From Fibrobacter sp. UWB15 (GTDB lineage: Bacteria > Fibrobacterota > Fibrobacteria > Fibrobacterales > Fibrobacteraceae), in NCBI RefSeq assembly GCF_900177705.1, contig NZ_FXBA01000002.1, forward strand, positions 124,001-188,000: a DNA stretch of 64,000 bases. Direction: 5' to 3'. This document shows, piece by piece, positions 16,981 through 24,343 of this stretch. The position numbers and the translations under genes were made by a program. The notes beneath the pieces were generated by a model, which was given only the letters and a program-made list of their open reading frames with translations, made no database searches and was not told the DNA's origin. The stretch's first letter is position 1. Each line of letters starts with the position of its first letter.

Positions 16981-17919
16981 CTATTTCAAGGCAAAGCCTT
17001 CAGCGATAATCTCTTCCGGAATACCTTTAGAACGAAAGAATTCTGCCATTTTCAACTTTTCAGCATCATTCTTTTCACGTTCCTGCCGTGCGCCATTTGC
17101 TTGGCCCTTCAAGAAGGCTTCGGCTTCGAGAGCTTCGTATTCATGACGGTCGAACATGTTTGCCTCCAGTGCTTTCAAAAGTTCAGGGTTCATGCGGCTT
17201 ACGCGCAGGCGGTCAAGTGCATTCGCAAAGATCGGGTCTTCCGTTTCGGGAACCTGGAGCGGTCCTCTTGAAATGAGCCGGAGCCAGAAATCTTCGCGGG
17301 TTTTTACGCCTTTGCGCAACTGCAAAAAGTTGGGCAGATCAACGATAATATACCTATTTTTCCGAGAAATGGGAAGGGCGTTCCCTAACTTGACTTCGTA
17401 TTCGCTATAGGTGGTCCACACATCCTTGTAGATTTCCTTCGACCTGAGTACCGGATTGTTGCAGAGCTAAATGGATACCGTTTCCGGAAGTTCGTAGTAC
17501 CGGTACCGGCGTTCTTCTTCCGGCAGGCCCAGGAAATAGTCAGAACGGTTAAACTCGTACTTGCCGCGCAGCGTGAGGTACGAATTGTAGAGCTGCATGC
17601 GGTCGAAAAAGAACGAGTGCACTTTATTCTGCATCTCAATGTTGAGATACCGATTGTCCCGGGTGTGTACCCAGACGTCGAGGCGCGCGGGGTCGTTTTC
17701 GGGCATAAAGATGTCGATGGGTTTCTCGAATTCATATTCGAGGTCAACAATTTCATGGTCATGGTCCAGCTGAAGCAGGCTGTTGAGTACGTCGCGGATT
17801 GTGTCCTTGTCGTCCATCAGGATGCGGAAAGTCGCCGCGTATTTGGGCAACAGAAATTCTTCGCCCTGTTCGTTCGTGACGATGTAGTTTTTTGTAGAAT
17901 GATTGGTATTGTCAGACAT
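16981..17919 (-). pseudogene. Rpn-family PD-(D/E)XK nuclease / putative transposase, interrupted by an in-frame stop
   Basis: Two reading segments in the same frame, 17919-17470 and the part after 17467, join into a 313-codon gene of the Rpn family (recombination-promoting nuclease, annotated as PD-(D/E)XK family transposase). A single TAG at codon 151 (17469-17467) interrupts it after the YELPETVSI segment. The N-terminal half has a family-like nuclease core (PARLDVWV near 69-76, LNIEMQ near 83-88); the C-terminal half ends in a charged region. No frameshift is present, so this is a nonsense change, a readthrough or a sequencing error. A GTG restart at 17421 exists but would lack the nuclease core. 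Confidence 0.75.
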
Positions 17920-17930
17920 GTGTTTCCTTT

Positions 17931-17967
17931 CGTGTTAAGTTACGGGCACCCCCTATTACTTAACACG
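17931..17967. repeat. Perfect 10-bp inverted repeat in the Rpn upstream region
   Basis: CGTGTTAAGT (17931-17940) is mirrored by ACTTAACACG (17958-17967) across 17 bases, just upstream of the Rpn pseudogene start. A CTTTTTTAG run follows on the plus strand, so it could be a plus-strand terminator, a leader hairpin or an operator. Confidence 0.5.
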
Positions 17968-18118
17968 CTTTTTTAGGGCGTTTGAATACCAATTCTTTGT
18001 AAAACTTTTGTAAAAACGGAAAGATGCACATTTTTCCCAACGTCCCTATGTTCCAAGTTGGAATAAGAAAAAAATCATATTTTTGTTACAGATCACAGAC
18101 TCGTGTAAAAAATTGTTT

Positions 18119-18124
18119 TATATT
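18119..18124 (+). promoter_or_regulatory. Candidate -10 box of the second pilin-like gene
   Basis: TATATT, preceded by the same A-run plus TTGTTT context as in the 16686 promoter and 35 bases upstream of the ATG at 18160. The -35 is not convincing. An AAGGAGG ribosome-binding site lies just before the start codon. Confidence 0.4.
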
Positions 18125-18159
18125 TACGCTGTTAGGCCTCAGTTAAGAAGGAGGTTTTT

Positions 18160-18993
18160 ATGCTGATTGGAATTTTAAAGAAAATTGGCGAGTTCTGCTC
18201 GCTCAAGGTCACTAAAGACGCTGACCGGAACAAAAGGAAGGCCGGTTTTACCCTCGTTGAATTAATGGTGGTAATCATTATTGTAAACCTGCTTTCAGGC
18301 GTTGCAGTGCCCCAGCTCACCGACTACATTGAAAAGACAAGGCAAAAAATTGACCTAATGAAGCTTTATTACCTTCGCGACGCCCTTAACAGAGCCTTGT
18401 ACGAAGATGACGTATTTCGTATGGACGAATCGAACTCCTGTGGTAGCGGAAAGAACAACAAGGATAATTTACGCAATTGGTTAGCCAGCGATAACGGTGT
18501 AACACTGTTTATTATCGAACTGCACGACATTCTCCCAGCCAATTTCCAAGCAAACAACACGCGTAGAATCAACGACAACCAAAATATGTGTGGGCTCCTT
18601 ACAAGTGACGGATTTTGGAGAGACGCTCTTAAAGACGCCGGATTCGGCGCTGTCGCCGACATTCTCTACGCCAGACAGCACAGCGGCAACAACATCAAAT
18701 CTACCAGTACTTTCACCGCCTATCAAACTAAAATCAATAACGAAACATGGTGGAGAACGTTCCCCACTAAGCCTCTTTTTGTCAGTAGAGCAATGAACGG
18801 AGACTCAAACGCCGCAAAAACCGGAGTCGGCGGACAGAATAGATATAATTTTAAAATTAGATGGTTGAACAAAAACGAAAAGACCCATTCTCTTGAAGTT
18901 TTCGTACAGAGCGCCCAGGGCTCAGATAAAGGAAAGCCGTTCACGACGCGTCAAGGAGTCTGTTTTTCGACTGAAACAGGCCTCTGCAATTAG
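18160..18993 (+). CDS. Prepilin-type N-terminal methylation domain protein (pseudopilin-like)
   Basis: A 277-residue protein whose hydrophobic prepilin segment follows an unusually long 28-residue leader: Lys-Ala-Gly then FTLVELMVVIIIVNLLSGVAV, with the conserved Glu five residues into the mature protein. The long leader and large globular domain suggest a minor pilin or secretion pseudopilin rather than a major pilin. Four cysteines lie at roughly 92, 148, 269 and 276. An AAGGAGG site precedes the ATG at 18160. A terminator follows at 19026, so it is a single-gene unit. An internal start closer to the prepilin motif is not supported, as no ATG lies between. Confidence 0.8.
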   Translation: MLIGILKKIGEFCSLKVTKDADRNKRKAGFTLVELMVVIIIVNLLSGVAVPQLTDYIEKTRQKIDLMKLYYLRDALNRALYEDDVFRMDESNSCGSGKNNKDNLRNWLASDNGVTLFIIELHDILPANFQANNTRRINDNQNMCGLLTSDGFWRDALKDAGFGAVADILYARQHSGNNIKSTSTFTAYQTKINNETWWRTFPTKPLFVSRAMNGDSNAAKTGVGGQNRYNFKIRWLNKNEKTHSLEVFVQSAQGSDKGKPFTTRQGVCFSTETGLCN

Positions 18994-19025
18994 AATTTCT
19001 ACCAACAGCCCATTCCCCTTTCCAG

Positions 19026-19055
19026 CCGCCCTAAAAACGGGCGGTCTCTCTTTTT
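19026..19055 (+). terminator. Rho-independent terminator after the pseudopilin gene
   Basis: CCGCCC (19026-19031), loop TAAAAAC, GGGCGG (19039-19044), then TCTCTCTTTTT. It ends only about 18 bases before the hinT start codon, so hinT must have its promoter within or right after it. Confidence 0.85.
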
Positions 19056-19072
19056 ACTACTTTATAGTCACT

Positions 19073-19429
19073 ATGAGTGAAAACTGTCTTTTCTGCAAAA
19101 TCATCAAGGGTGAAATCCCTTCCAAGAAAATCTACGAAGACGACGACGTGTTCGCCTTCTACGACATTGTCCCGCAGGCCCCGGTGCACTTTCTGGTAGT
19201 GCCCAAGCGCCACATTTCGACCATCATGGACATGCAGCCGACTGACTGCGAACTGGTGGGCAAAATGCTTTACCGCGCACAAATTATCGCGAAAGAACTG
19301 GGTATCGAAGAATCGGGCGCTCGTTTTGTGTTCAACTGCAAGGCCGACGCAGGCCAGACGGTGTTCCACATTCACCTGCACGTGCTTGGCGGCCAGGTCA
19401 TGGGTTGGCCTCCGTTCCCTGCTAAGTAA
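19073..19429 (+). CDS. hinT: HIT family nucleotide-binding hydrolase (HinT-like)
   Basis: A 118-residue histidine-triad protein, the usual HinT size. The active-site triad HIHLHVLGG is at 99-107; the N-terminal CLFCKIIKGEIPS (5-17) and the C-terminal GWPPFP are typical of the purine-nucleoside phosphoramidase branch. The start is ATG 19073. TTATAG/TATAGT ends about 5-6 bases before it and there is no Shine-Dalgarno, suggesting a leaderless transcript. The first nine codons and the upstream box are almost exactly repeated at 20637-20678, before recO. Confidence 0.95.
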   Translation: MSENCLFCKIIKGEIPSKKIYEDDDVFAFYDIVPQAPVHFLVVPKRHISTIMDMQPTDCELVGKMLYRAQIIAKELGIEESGARFVFNCKADAGQTVFHIHLHVLGGQVMGWPPFPAK

Positions 19430-19435
19430 AACAAA

Positions 19436-20500
19436 TCAATTTCCCAATATCCACTCACCGAAGAACGGGTCTTCAAGTTCATAGCCGACTGTTTTGATTA
19501 CGTACCCCTGCTTCAACAGGCGTTTGATAGAACTGAACGAGGTGCTAGTGGGTACAGACCTGTCTGTTATGGGGTTTTTCTTGTTGGCAAGCGAGAGCAT
19601 CACCTTGCGATCGGTACGGTTCATGTTCGCCCAAAGACGTTCGTAGTCCAGGGAATGTTCCTCCACCTGCCTCTTTACGGCATAGACGACGACATTTTCC
19701 GTTATCTTGCCATACACCAAAGCGTTATAAACTGCAGCAGCCAGCTGTTGCGTGTAGTAGGGGTGAACATCCGTAAACTTGAGAATTTCTTCGGTGATGG
19801 AAGCCTTCTGCGAAGCGGGCATCTTTGGCAGGCGACTTTCGACATAGCGATAAAAATCGTCGTACGGAATTTTCTTCAAATTCATGCGTTCACCAAAATG
19901 GAAGAACGGGGACTTTTTCTTCTCGAAAATTTCCTCCATCATGGACTCTTGACTCCCCATGAATATATAGTTCAGCCCCTTCTGCCGTTGCATAATGGCA
20001 CGCAGCTGCTTCGCCAGCGTCTTGTCAATGGAGTTCACCTCTTGGAATTCATCGAACACCACAATGAGGCGATTCTCAGCAGAAGACACCTTCTCCAACA
20101 ATTCCAAGGAGTCTTCCAACATCGCAGAAGATTTGCCCACTGAGGGGACAAAACTCACGTCCATGCCATCTGTCATCGGATTATAAGAGAGTGTGGGCAC
20201 GACGCGGAAATGTTTCATGAAATGTTTTACCTTCTCAAACTTATGAAGACGGAACACCTGACGCAAAACTTGTGCTGCCAAATCCTCTACATTCAAGACC
20301 TTCATGAAATCAATAGTAATGGACGGGCGACCGATTTGTTGCAAGGCCTTTGCCACCAGGCTACTCTTGCCAAATCGACGGGGAGATATCAAGACCAGGT
20401 GGTTCTCGCTATCCAACATCTGCTTGATTTGTTCCAGTTCGTTCACGCGGTCTGTGAAGAACTCATCTTCTACGATTGTGCCGAATTTAAAAGGATTCAT
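19436..20500 (-). CDS. AAA-family ATPase (archaeal-ATPase/STAND-like)
   Basis: A 354-residue P-loop protein of the ATPase_2-like type. It starts with the family opening NPFKFGTIVEDEFFTDR, has Walker A SPRRFGKSS (39-47), Walker B LIVVFDEFQ (145-153) and a sensor-like FMGSQES near 182, then a C-terminal winged-helix region (about 280-354). Such proteins are common in Bacteroidetes/Fibrobacter-like genomes and have no firm function. It sits on the opposite strand between hinT and recO, exactly between the two copies of a duplicated hinT 5' sequence, so it may have been placed there by the same rearrangement. Three TTGCGAAAA-type boxes lie in its promoter region. Confidence 0.8.
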   Translation of the reverse strand: MNPFKFGTIVEDEFFTDRVNELEQIKQMLDSENHLVLISPRRFGKSSLVAKALQQIGRPSITIDFMKVLNVEDLAAQVLRQVFRLHKFEKVKHFMKHFRVVPTLSYNPMTDGMDVSFVPSVGKSSAMLEDSLELLEKVSSAENRLIVVFDEFQEVNSIDKTLAKQLRAIMQRQKGLNYIFMGSQESMMEEIFEKKKSPFFHFGERMNLKKIPYDDFYRYVESRLPKMPASQKASITEEILKFTDVHPYYTQQLAAAVYNALVYGKITENVVVYAVKRQVEEHSLDYERLWANMNRTDRKVMLSLANKKNPITDRSVPTSTSFSSIKRLLKQGYVIKTVGYELEDPFFGEWILGN

Positions 20501-20526
20501 AGTCGCTCCAGCGCCAAAAGTTTCAT

Positions 20527-20594
20527 TGCGAAAAAATTCGTTGCGAAAATTTTCGCATCATACACAATATAATATATTCACCCCTTTTTCGCAA
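20527..20594 (-). promoter_or_regulatory. Cluster of TGCGAAAA boxes upstream of the AAA ATPase
   Basis: A perfect 16-bp palindrome, TGCGAAAATTTTCGCA (20542-20557), is flanked by a second near-palindromic copy (20527-20540) and an inverted half-site TTTTTCGCAA (20585-20594). An AT-rich TATTATATTG stretch lies between. This arrangement looks like an operator overlapping the ATPase promoter; the binding protein is unknown. Confidence 0.5.
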
Positions 20595-20636
20595 TACAGT
20601 CTAGCGTTTTTTTGGATCAACTGCCTTTCTTTTTTC

Positions 20637-20696
20637 TACCTTATACTCATTATGAGTGAAAACAGTCTTTTCTGCAAAGTAGAAGGCCGTAAATGA
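20637..20696 (+). pseudogene. Duplicated hinT 5' end forming a 14-codon leader ORF before recO
   Basis: From ATG 20652, the first 27 bases match hinT in 26 positions, and 13 of the 16 bases just upstream also match, including the TATA-like box. After nine hinT-like codons (MSENSLFCK) the copy diverges and stops at TGA 20694-20696, which overlaps the recO ATG at 20693. It is a hinT remnant that now supplies promoter and translational coupling for recO. Confidence 0.7.
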
Positions 20697-21478
20697 TCAA
20701 AACTCAGGCGATAGTGCTGCACCGGTTTGCGTACAGCGACTCGAGCTTTATAGTGAAAGCGCTCACGGAAGAGTGTGGCGTGGTGAGTTTTATTATCAAG
20801 GGCGCTAAGCGCAAGGAGTCTCCCTTTAAAGGGGCGCTCGACCCGCTCGCCCTTTCAGAGGTGGTGTTCCGGCAAAACCCGGCCAAGGAGTTGCAGTTCA
20901 TTAAAGAGGCGTCTATCGTGAACTGGCATGCGCACTTGCGGGCGTCGCTGATGGACTTGGCGATTGCGCAGGTGATGGCTGAGATTGTGCTGCGTTACGC
21001 GCCACCGGCCACTCCGATTCCCGAGGAGTTCGCCTTGCTAAAGCAGGCGCTTGCGGAGTTCGACTCGCCCGCTGCAAGTGAGAAGGATCAATCATCCGCC
21101 GACTCGGTATTCAGCCGCTGGTTGCTGGACATTTGCGACTTGTGGGGCTACCACCTGGAACTTGGCGTGTGCAACCGCTGTGAAAAGGTGCTTACGGAAC
21201 CCGCAGCGGACTTTTTCCCGGAATCGGGCGCGCTCATTTGCAAGCAGTGCCAGGGTGTACAGAGCGCACGTGCCCGCGCAGAGACATTGCAGGGACTCTG
21301 GGAACTGAATTTAACGCAAAACAACCCCGAGCAGGCGCTACAAAAACTCACGGGGCGCGTCTTTGTGGAGAATGCTTTGCTATCTTATCTGCGCAATCAC
21401 ATCGGATTCCTGAAAGAAATCCATTCCCTTTCATGGCTACAGGAGGTTCGTAAATTATGCTCAGCCCAATCGACATAA
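20693..21478 (+). CDS. recO: DNA repair protein RecO
   Basis: RecO loads RecA with RecR during gap repair. The 261-residue protein has the N-terminal OB-fold opening IKTQAIVLHRFAYSDSS and IIKGAKRKES, then a helical domain with a zinc-binding site formed by CNRCEK (about 162-167) and CKQCQ (about 182-186). Length is slightly above typical. The ATG overlaps the stop of the hinT-derived mini-ORF (ATGA), so translation is probably coupled. The 3' end overlaps panB by 22 bases. Confidence 0.9.
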   Translation: MIKTQAIVLHRFAYSDSSFIVKALTEECGVVSFIIKGAKRKESPFKGALDPLALSEVVFRQNPAKELQFIKEASIVNWHAHLRASLMDLAIAQVMAEIVLRYAPPATPIPEEFALLKQALAEFDSPAASEKDQSSADSVFSRWLLDICDLWGYHLELGVCNRCEKVLTEPAADFFPESGALICKQCQGVQSARARAETLQGLWELNLTQNNPEQALQKLTGRVFVENALLSYLRNHIGFLKEIHSLSWLQEVRKLCSAQST

Positions 21479-22206
21479 AGAACAAGAAAGCTAAAGGCGA
21501 AAAAGTTTCAATGATTACTGCCTACGACTACGCTTTTGCCCAGATGGCAGAGGCGGCAGGCGTGGACCAGATTTTGGTAGGCGACAGCCTTGCAAACACG
21601 ATGCTCGGCTACAAGAGCACTCGCGAAATCGGCATGAACGAGATGCTGATTTTTGTGGCGGCGGTTTGCCGCGGGGCACCGAACACCCACGTGGTGGCCG
21701 ACATGCCCTACTTGAGCGACAAGGATCCGCAAACGGCCTACGATAACGCTCGCCGCTTTATGGACGTGGGAGCTTCTTGTGTAAAAATCGAGGGCACCCC
21801 CACGGGCGTGCACGAATATTTGCTGAACCACGACATTCCTATTTGTGCGCACCTCGGACTTTTGCCGCAGACGGCCGAAAACTTTAAGCAGAAGGGCCGC
21901 ACCGAAGAAGAAGCGGCCGCAATCATCAAGGCGGCCAAGTACGTAGACGACCTGGGCTGTTTCGAGATTGTGCTGGAACACATTCCCGAAGAGCTCGGCA
22001 CCAAGATTACCGGCATGGTGAACGCGGTGACGATCGGTATTGGCGGCGGAAAGTTCACCGACGGTCAAGTGCTCGTGATGCACGACGCCTTGGGCATGCA
22101 CCCGCGCAAGCTGCCACCGTTCGCAACGAAGTTCGTCGACATGTATAGTCTTGGTGTCGAAGGATTCAGGAAGTATATAGATAGCGTGCAAAGCTCAGGA
22201 AAGTAA
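21457..22206 (+). CDS. panB: 3-methyl-2-oxobutanoate hydroxymethyltransferase
   Basis: First enzyme of pantothenate synthesis: adds a hydroxymethyl group from methylene-THF to alpha-ketoisovalerate. The 249-residue TIM-barrel protein has the family segments SMITAYDYAFA (18-28), VGDSLANTMLGY (41-52), KIEG and CAHLGLLPQT, and ends with the HDALGMHPRK-like segment. The start at 21457 overlaps recO by 22 bases and has GGAGG just upstream inside recO. Other pan genes are not adjacent. A terminator follows at 22327. Confidence 0.93.
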   Translation: MLSPIDIKNKKAKGEKVSMITAYDYAFAQMAEAAGVDQILVGDSLANTMLGYKSTREIGMNEMLIFVAAVCRGAPNTHVVADMPYLSDKDPQTAYDNARRFMDVGASCVKIEGTPTGVHEYLLNHDIPICAHLGLLPQTAENFKQKGRTEEEAAAIIKAAKYVDDLGCFEIVLEHIPEELGTKITGMVNAVTIGIGGGKFTDGQVLVMHDALGMHPRKLPPFATKFVDMYSLGVEGFRKYIDSVQSSGK

Positions 22207-22565
22207 TTTCGCAAGAAAAACTTAGGAGCAAAATTGATGGTTCGAAGTTCGTATCTGATTGATATTCTTTAAGTTACGAACTCAACCAGCGTTTTGCAGC
22301 CCCTTTACGAGCCCTTTATTTACGCGGTTCCCGGCGATGTCGGGAACTTTTTTGTTTGAGTGTATTTTGGTTGACAAAAACTATTTTGACGCGTTACAAA
22401 CAAACTAACAAAACGTTTTAAAAGTGAATTGCATCACTTGCATAATCTTTTTTTTGTAAAAAAACAACTTTTTTTTAATTTTTTTTGAAAAAGGTGTTGA
22501 TTATTTGTGAAAATAAGTTATTTTATACACAGCTAATTCACAACATAACCATAAGGAAGAAAAAA
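22207..22565. other. Intergenic region between panB and the histone-like gene
   Basis: A 359-base gap. It holds an 11-codon ORF with an AGGAG site (ATG at 22237), which overlaps an inverted repeat AGTTCGTA/TACGAACT (22246-22253, 22275-22282), then the panB terminator, then a very T-rich stretch at 22448-22487. A possible promoter for the lysine/alanine-rich gene starts at TTGATT (22497-22502), with TATTTT or TTATAC as weak -10 candidates. Confidence 0.5.
22327..22353 (+). terminator. Rho-independent terminator after recO-panB
   Basis: GTTCCCG (22327-22333), a seven-base loop, CGGGAAC (22341-22347) and TTTTTT. Confidence 0.85.
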
Positions 22566-22892
22566 ATGGCTACTACAAAGACTGCAAAGAAGCCGGCTGC
22601 TAAGAAGCCCGCTGCTAAGAAACCCGCTGCCGCTAAGAAGCCGGCCGCTGCTAAGAAGCCCGCTGCTGCTAAGAAGCCGGCTGCTAAGAAGCCCGCCGCC
22701 AAGAAGCCGGCCGCCGCTAAGAAGCCTGCTGCTGCAAAGAAGCCCGCCGCCAAGAAGCCGGCCGCCGCTAAGAAGCCCGCTGCTGCAAAGAAGCCGGCCG
22801 CTGCTAAGAAGCCGGCCGCTGCTAAGAAGCCCGCTGCTGCAAAGAAGCCGGCCGCTAAGAAGCCCGCTGCTAAGAAGGCTGCAAAGAAGTAA
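22566..22892 (+). CDS. Lysine/alanine/proline-repeat histone H1-like protein
   Basis: A 108-residue protein made almost entirely of AAKKP and AAAKKP units after a MATTKTAKKP start. It is strongly basic, has no acidic residue and no predicted fold, like the histone H1/Hc1-type tails that bind DNA or RNA in several bacteria. Start ATG 22566 is preceded by AAGGAAG; the in-frame ATG at 22485 would add 27 unrelated residues. The repeats are encoded with mixed synonymous codons (GCT/GCC, AAGCCG/AAGCCC/AAGCCT) rather than as identical DNA units. It is monocistronic with its own terminator. A role in nucleoid compaction is likely but unproven. Confidence 0.85.
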   Translation: MATTKTAKKPAAKKPAAKKPAAAKKPAAAKKPAAAKKPAAKKPAAKKPAAAKKPAAAKKPAAKKPAAAKKPAAAKKPAAAKKPAAAKKPAAAKKPAAKKPAAKKAAKK

Positions 22893-22915
22893 TCAACATA
22901 ATTCTCCTTTGTTGG

Positions 22916-22952
22916 CGAGCCTCGGATTACTCCGAGGCTCGTTTTCTATTTT
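22916..22952 (+). terminator. Rho-independent terminator of the histone-like gene
   Basis: A perfect 11-bp stem, CGAGCCTCGGA (22916-22926) with TCCGAGGCTCG (22931-22941), loop TTAC, followed by TTTTCTATTTTT. It reaches to within a few bases of the next ATG at 22959. Confidence 0.9.
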
Positions 22953-22958
22953 TGGGTT

Positions 22959-23369
22959 ATGATTTCTGAAAAAGACCTTGCCGAATTGGAAAAAATCCCC
23001 TATGAACAGCGCATCGAGCGCGTGGAAAAACTTTTAGAAGGCAAAACGGAACCCCGCGCCTTTGAGCTGGGATTGCTGTTGGCCTTGAAAATGGGGCAAG
23101 AACTCCGCGAAGGTAAAGAACTGGGTAGCGAATCCGGCGATTTGGTCGCCAGCTGGAACGGCAAGCACCCGAATTCTATTATAGAAGAAGCGATTGCATT
23201 TGCAAAGGAGTTCTTGATGAACCCGGCGAAAATCGCAGAGAAAATTAAGAGCGGTATGCTGAAAGCCAAAGACGAAGCGGTCTCTGGCTCCGATGAGGCA
23301 TCACCCACGTGTCATCCTGAGCGAAGCGATAGCGAAGTCGAAGGATCTAGCGAGGCTTCCAATGGATAA
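22959..23369 (+). CDS. Hypothetical acidic/helical protein with a repeat-derived C-terminus
   Basis: A 136-residue protein I do not recognise. Residues 1-110 are mostly helical and charged (EKDLAELEKIPYEQRIERVEKLLEG at the start), without signal peptide or membrane segment. The last 20 or so residues, around CHPERSDSEVEGSS, are the in-frame translation of the dispersed repeat at 23311-23348 and are not family sequence, so the original stop was probably lost when the repeat inserted. It overlaps the ppx start by eight bases, so the two may be coupled. A TATTTT box lies 7-12 bases before the ATG and there is no Shine-Dalgarno. Confidence 0.65.
   Translation: MISEKDLAELEKIPYEQRIERVEKLLEGKTEPRAFELGLLLALKMGQELREGKELGSESGDLVASWNGKHPNSIIEEAIAFAKEFLMNPAKIAEKIKSGMLKAKDEAVSGSDEASPTCHPERSDSEVEGSSEASNG
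23311..23348. repeat. Dispersed palindromic repeat, copy 1
   Basis: GTCATCCTGAGCGAAGCG continued to GTCGAAGGATCT. The ends (TCATCCTGAGCG and reverse-oriented copies ending GGATGACA) are shared with copies at 25062 and 31856. This copy lies inside coding sequence. Confidence 0.8.
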
Positions 23370-24255
23370 CAAACTGGTTGCCACAGTCGACATCGGGAGC
23401 CACAGCTGCATTCTCTTGATTGCGGCGTTTGAGGAGGGGATGCTAGTTCCCAAGCTCCAGAAAGTCGAAGTCTGCCGACTGGGCGAAGACATTTACGAAC
23501 ACGGCGCCATTACCGAAAAACGAATCAAGGAACTGGAAGCCATCATGACGAAGTTCCGCATGGATTTGCACGCCTTGGGTGCAAACCTCAAAGCCGCCGT
23601 GATGACCGAAGCCATGCGCAACGCTGAGAACCCGGACGAAGTCATTGCCGCAGTCGAAAAAGCCTTATGGATCAAGCCGCGAATTATCAGTGGCGAAGAA
23701 GAAGGCAAGCTCACCTACCGCTCGGTCAAGGAATGGCACGGCGAAGGCCTCGTCACGATTGACATCGGTGGCGGTTCGACCGAACTCAGCAATGGGGACA
23801 ATACGTTCTCGATTCCGGTGGGCGCCCTCAAGATGTTCAAGGCCATGGGCCCGATTCCTGGCCCGGAATACAAGAAGTTCGTGAAGGAAACCTTCAAGGA
23901 AGTCAGCTTCAAGGGCATGACCAAGAAGCCGGTTTACCTGATTGGCGGCACGGGCACTGCCCTCGCCATGGTCTACCTGAACAAGCAACAGTTCGACTAT
24001 AAGGCCATCGAAGGTTTGGAACTTTCGATCAGCGACTTGGACGCTATCACTACGCGTATTTCCAACTTGTCCAAGGAACTCCGCGCCATGCTCCCGGGCC
24101 TGGAAAACGGCCGACACGAAGTCATTATTTGCGGGCTTTTCTGGCTCAAGTCGCTCTTGGAGAAGCTCCGCGTCGAAACATTTAAAATCAGCACTGCGGG
24201 TCTTAGGTTCGGACTGCTTTATGAGGATAAAAAAGCTGATGCCGGAAAAAGCTGA
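23362..24255 (+). CDS. Ppx/GppA family exopolyphosphatase
   Basis: A 297-residue actin-fold phosphatase that hydrolyses polyphosphate or pppGpp. The first phosphate-binding motif ATVDIGSHSCILLIA is at 7-21; the second, VTIDIGGGSTELS, is at about 132-144; GGTGTALA near 197 is the adenosine-type motif. The short, C-terminal-domain-lacking length matches the minimal Ppx type. Start ATG 23362 gives this exact N-terminus, while an upstream ATG at 23293 would read through the dispersed repeat. The gene overlaps the hypothetical gene by eight bases. Confidence 0.88.
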   Translation: MDNKLVATVDIGSHSCILLIAAFEEGMLVPKLQKVEVCRLGEDIYEHGAITEKRIKELEAIMTKFRMDLHALGANLKAAVMTEAMRNAENPDEVIAAVEKALWIKPRIISGEEEGKLTYRSVKEWHGEGLVTIDIGGGSTELSNGDNTFSIPVGALKMFKAMGPIPGPEYKKFVKETFKEVSFKGMTKKPVYLIGGTGTALAMVYLNKQQFDYKAIEGLELSISDLDAITTRISNLSKELRAMLPGLENGRHEVIICGLFWLKSLLEKLRVETFKISTAGLRFGLLYEDKKADAGKS

Positions 24256-24280
24256 TTCCGGGTCAAGCCCAGAATGACAA
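24252..24280. repeat. Short imperfect inverted repeat after ppx
   Basis: GATTCCGGGTCAAGCCCAGAATGACA resembles another common bacterial intergenic repeat type (CCGGG-loop-CCCRG followed by AATGAC). Only one copy is seen here. Confidence 0.4.
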
Positions 24281-24302
24281 TCAGCCTGGATGACCTAATC
24301 AC

Positions 24303-24343
24303 TAACCACTGCCTACTGTCTACTTCCTACTGCCTACTTTCCT
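24303..24343. repeat. Degenerate 7-bp tandem repeat, copy 1
   Basis: Successive heptamers of the type TACTGTC, TACTTCC, TACTGCC, TACTTTC. The reverse-complement type GTAGACA/GTAGGAA recurs at 31421 and 44844, each time in a gap between genes. This one ends at the rluB start codon. Confidence 0.75.

Noticed and set aside
16981-17919. The Rpn-family gene as an insertion sequence
   Set aside because: No terminal inverted repeats or target duplication were found around it, and Rpn genes are usually free-standing nucleases despite the transposase label.
20652-20696. The MSENSLFCK mini-ORF as an independent functional gene
   Set aside because: It matches the start of hinT and stops after 14 codons without the HIT triad; treated as a duplicated fragment that may serve as a leader.
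22566-22892. Regular DNA repeats that could suggest a CRISPR array
   Set aside because: The periodicity is 15-18 bases, in frame, and encodes KKPAA units with no spacers; it is a repetitive coding sequence.
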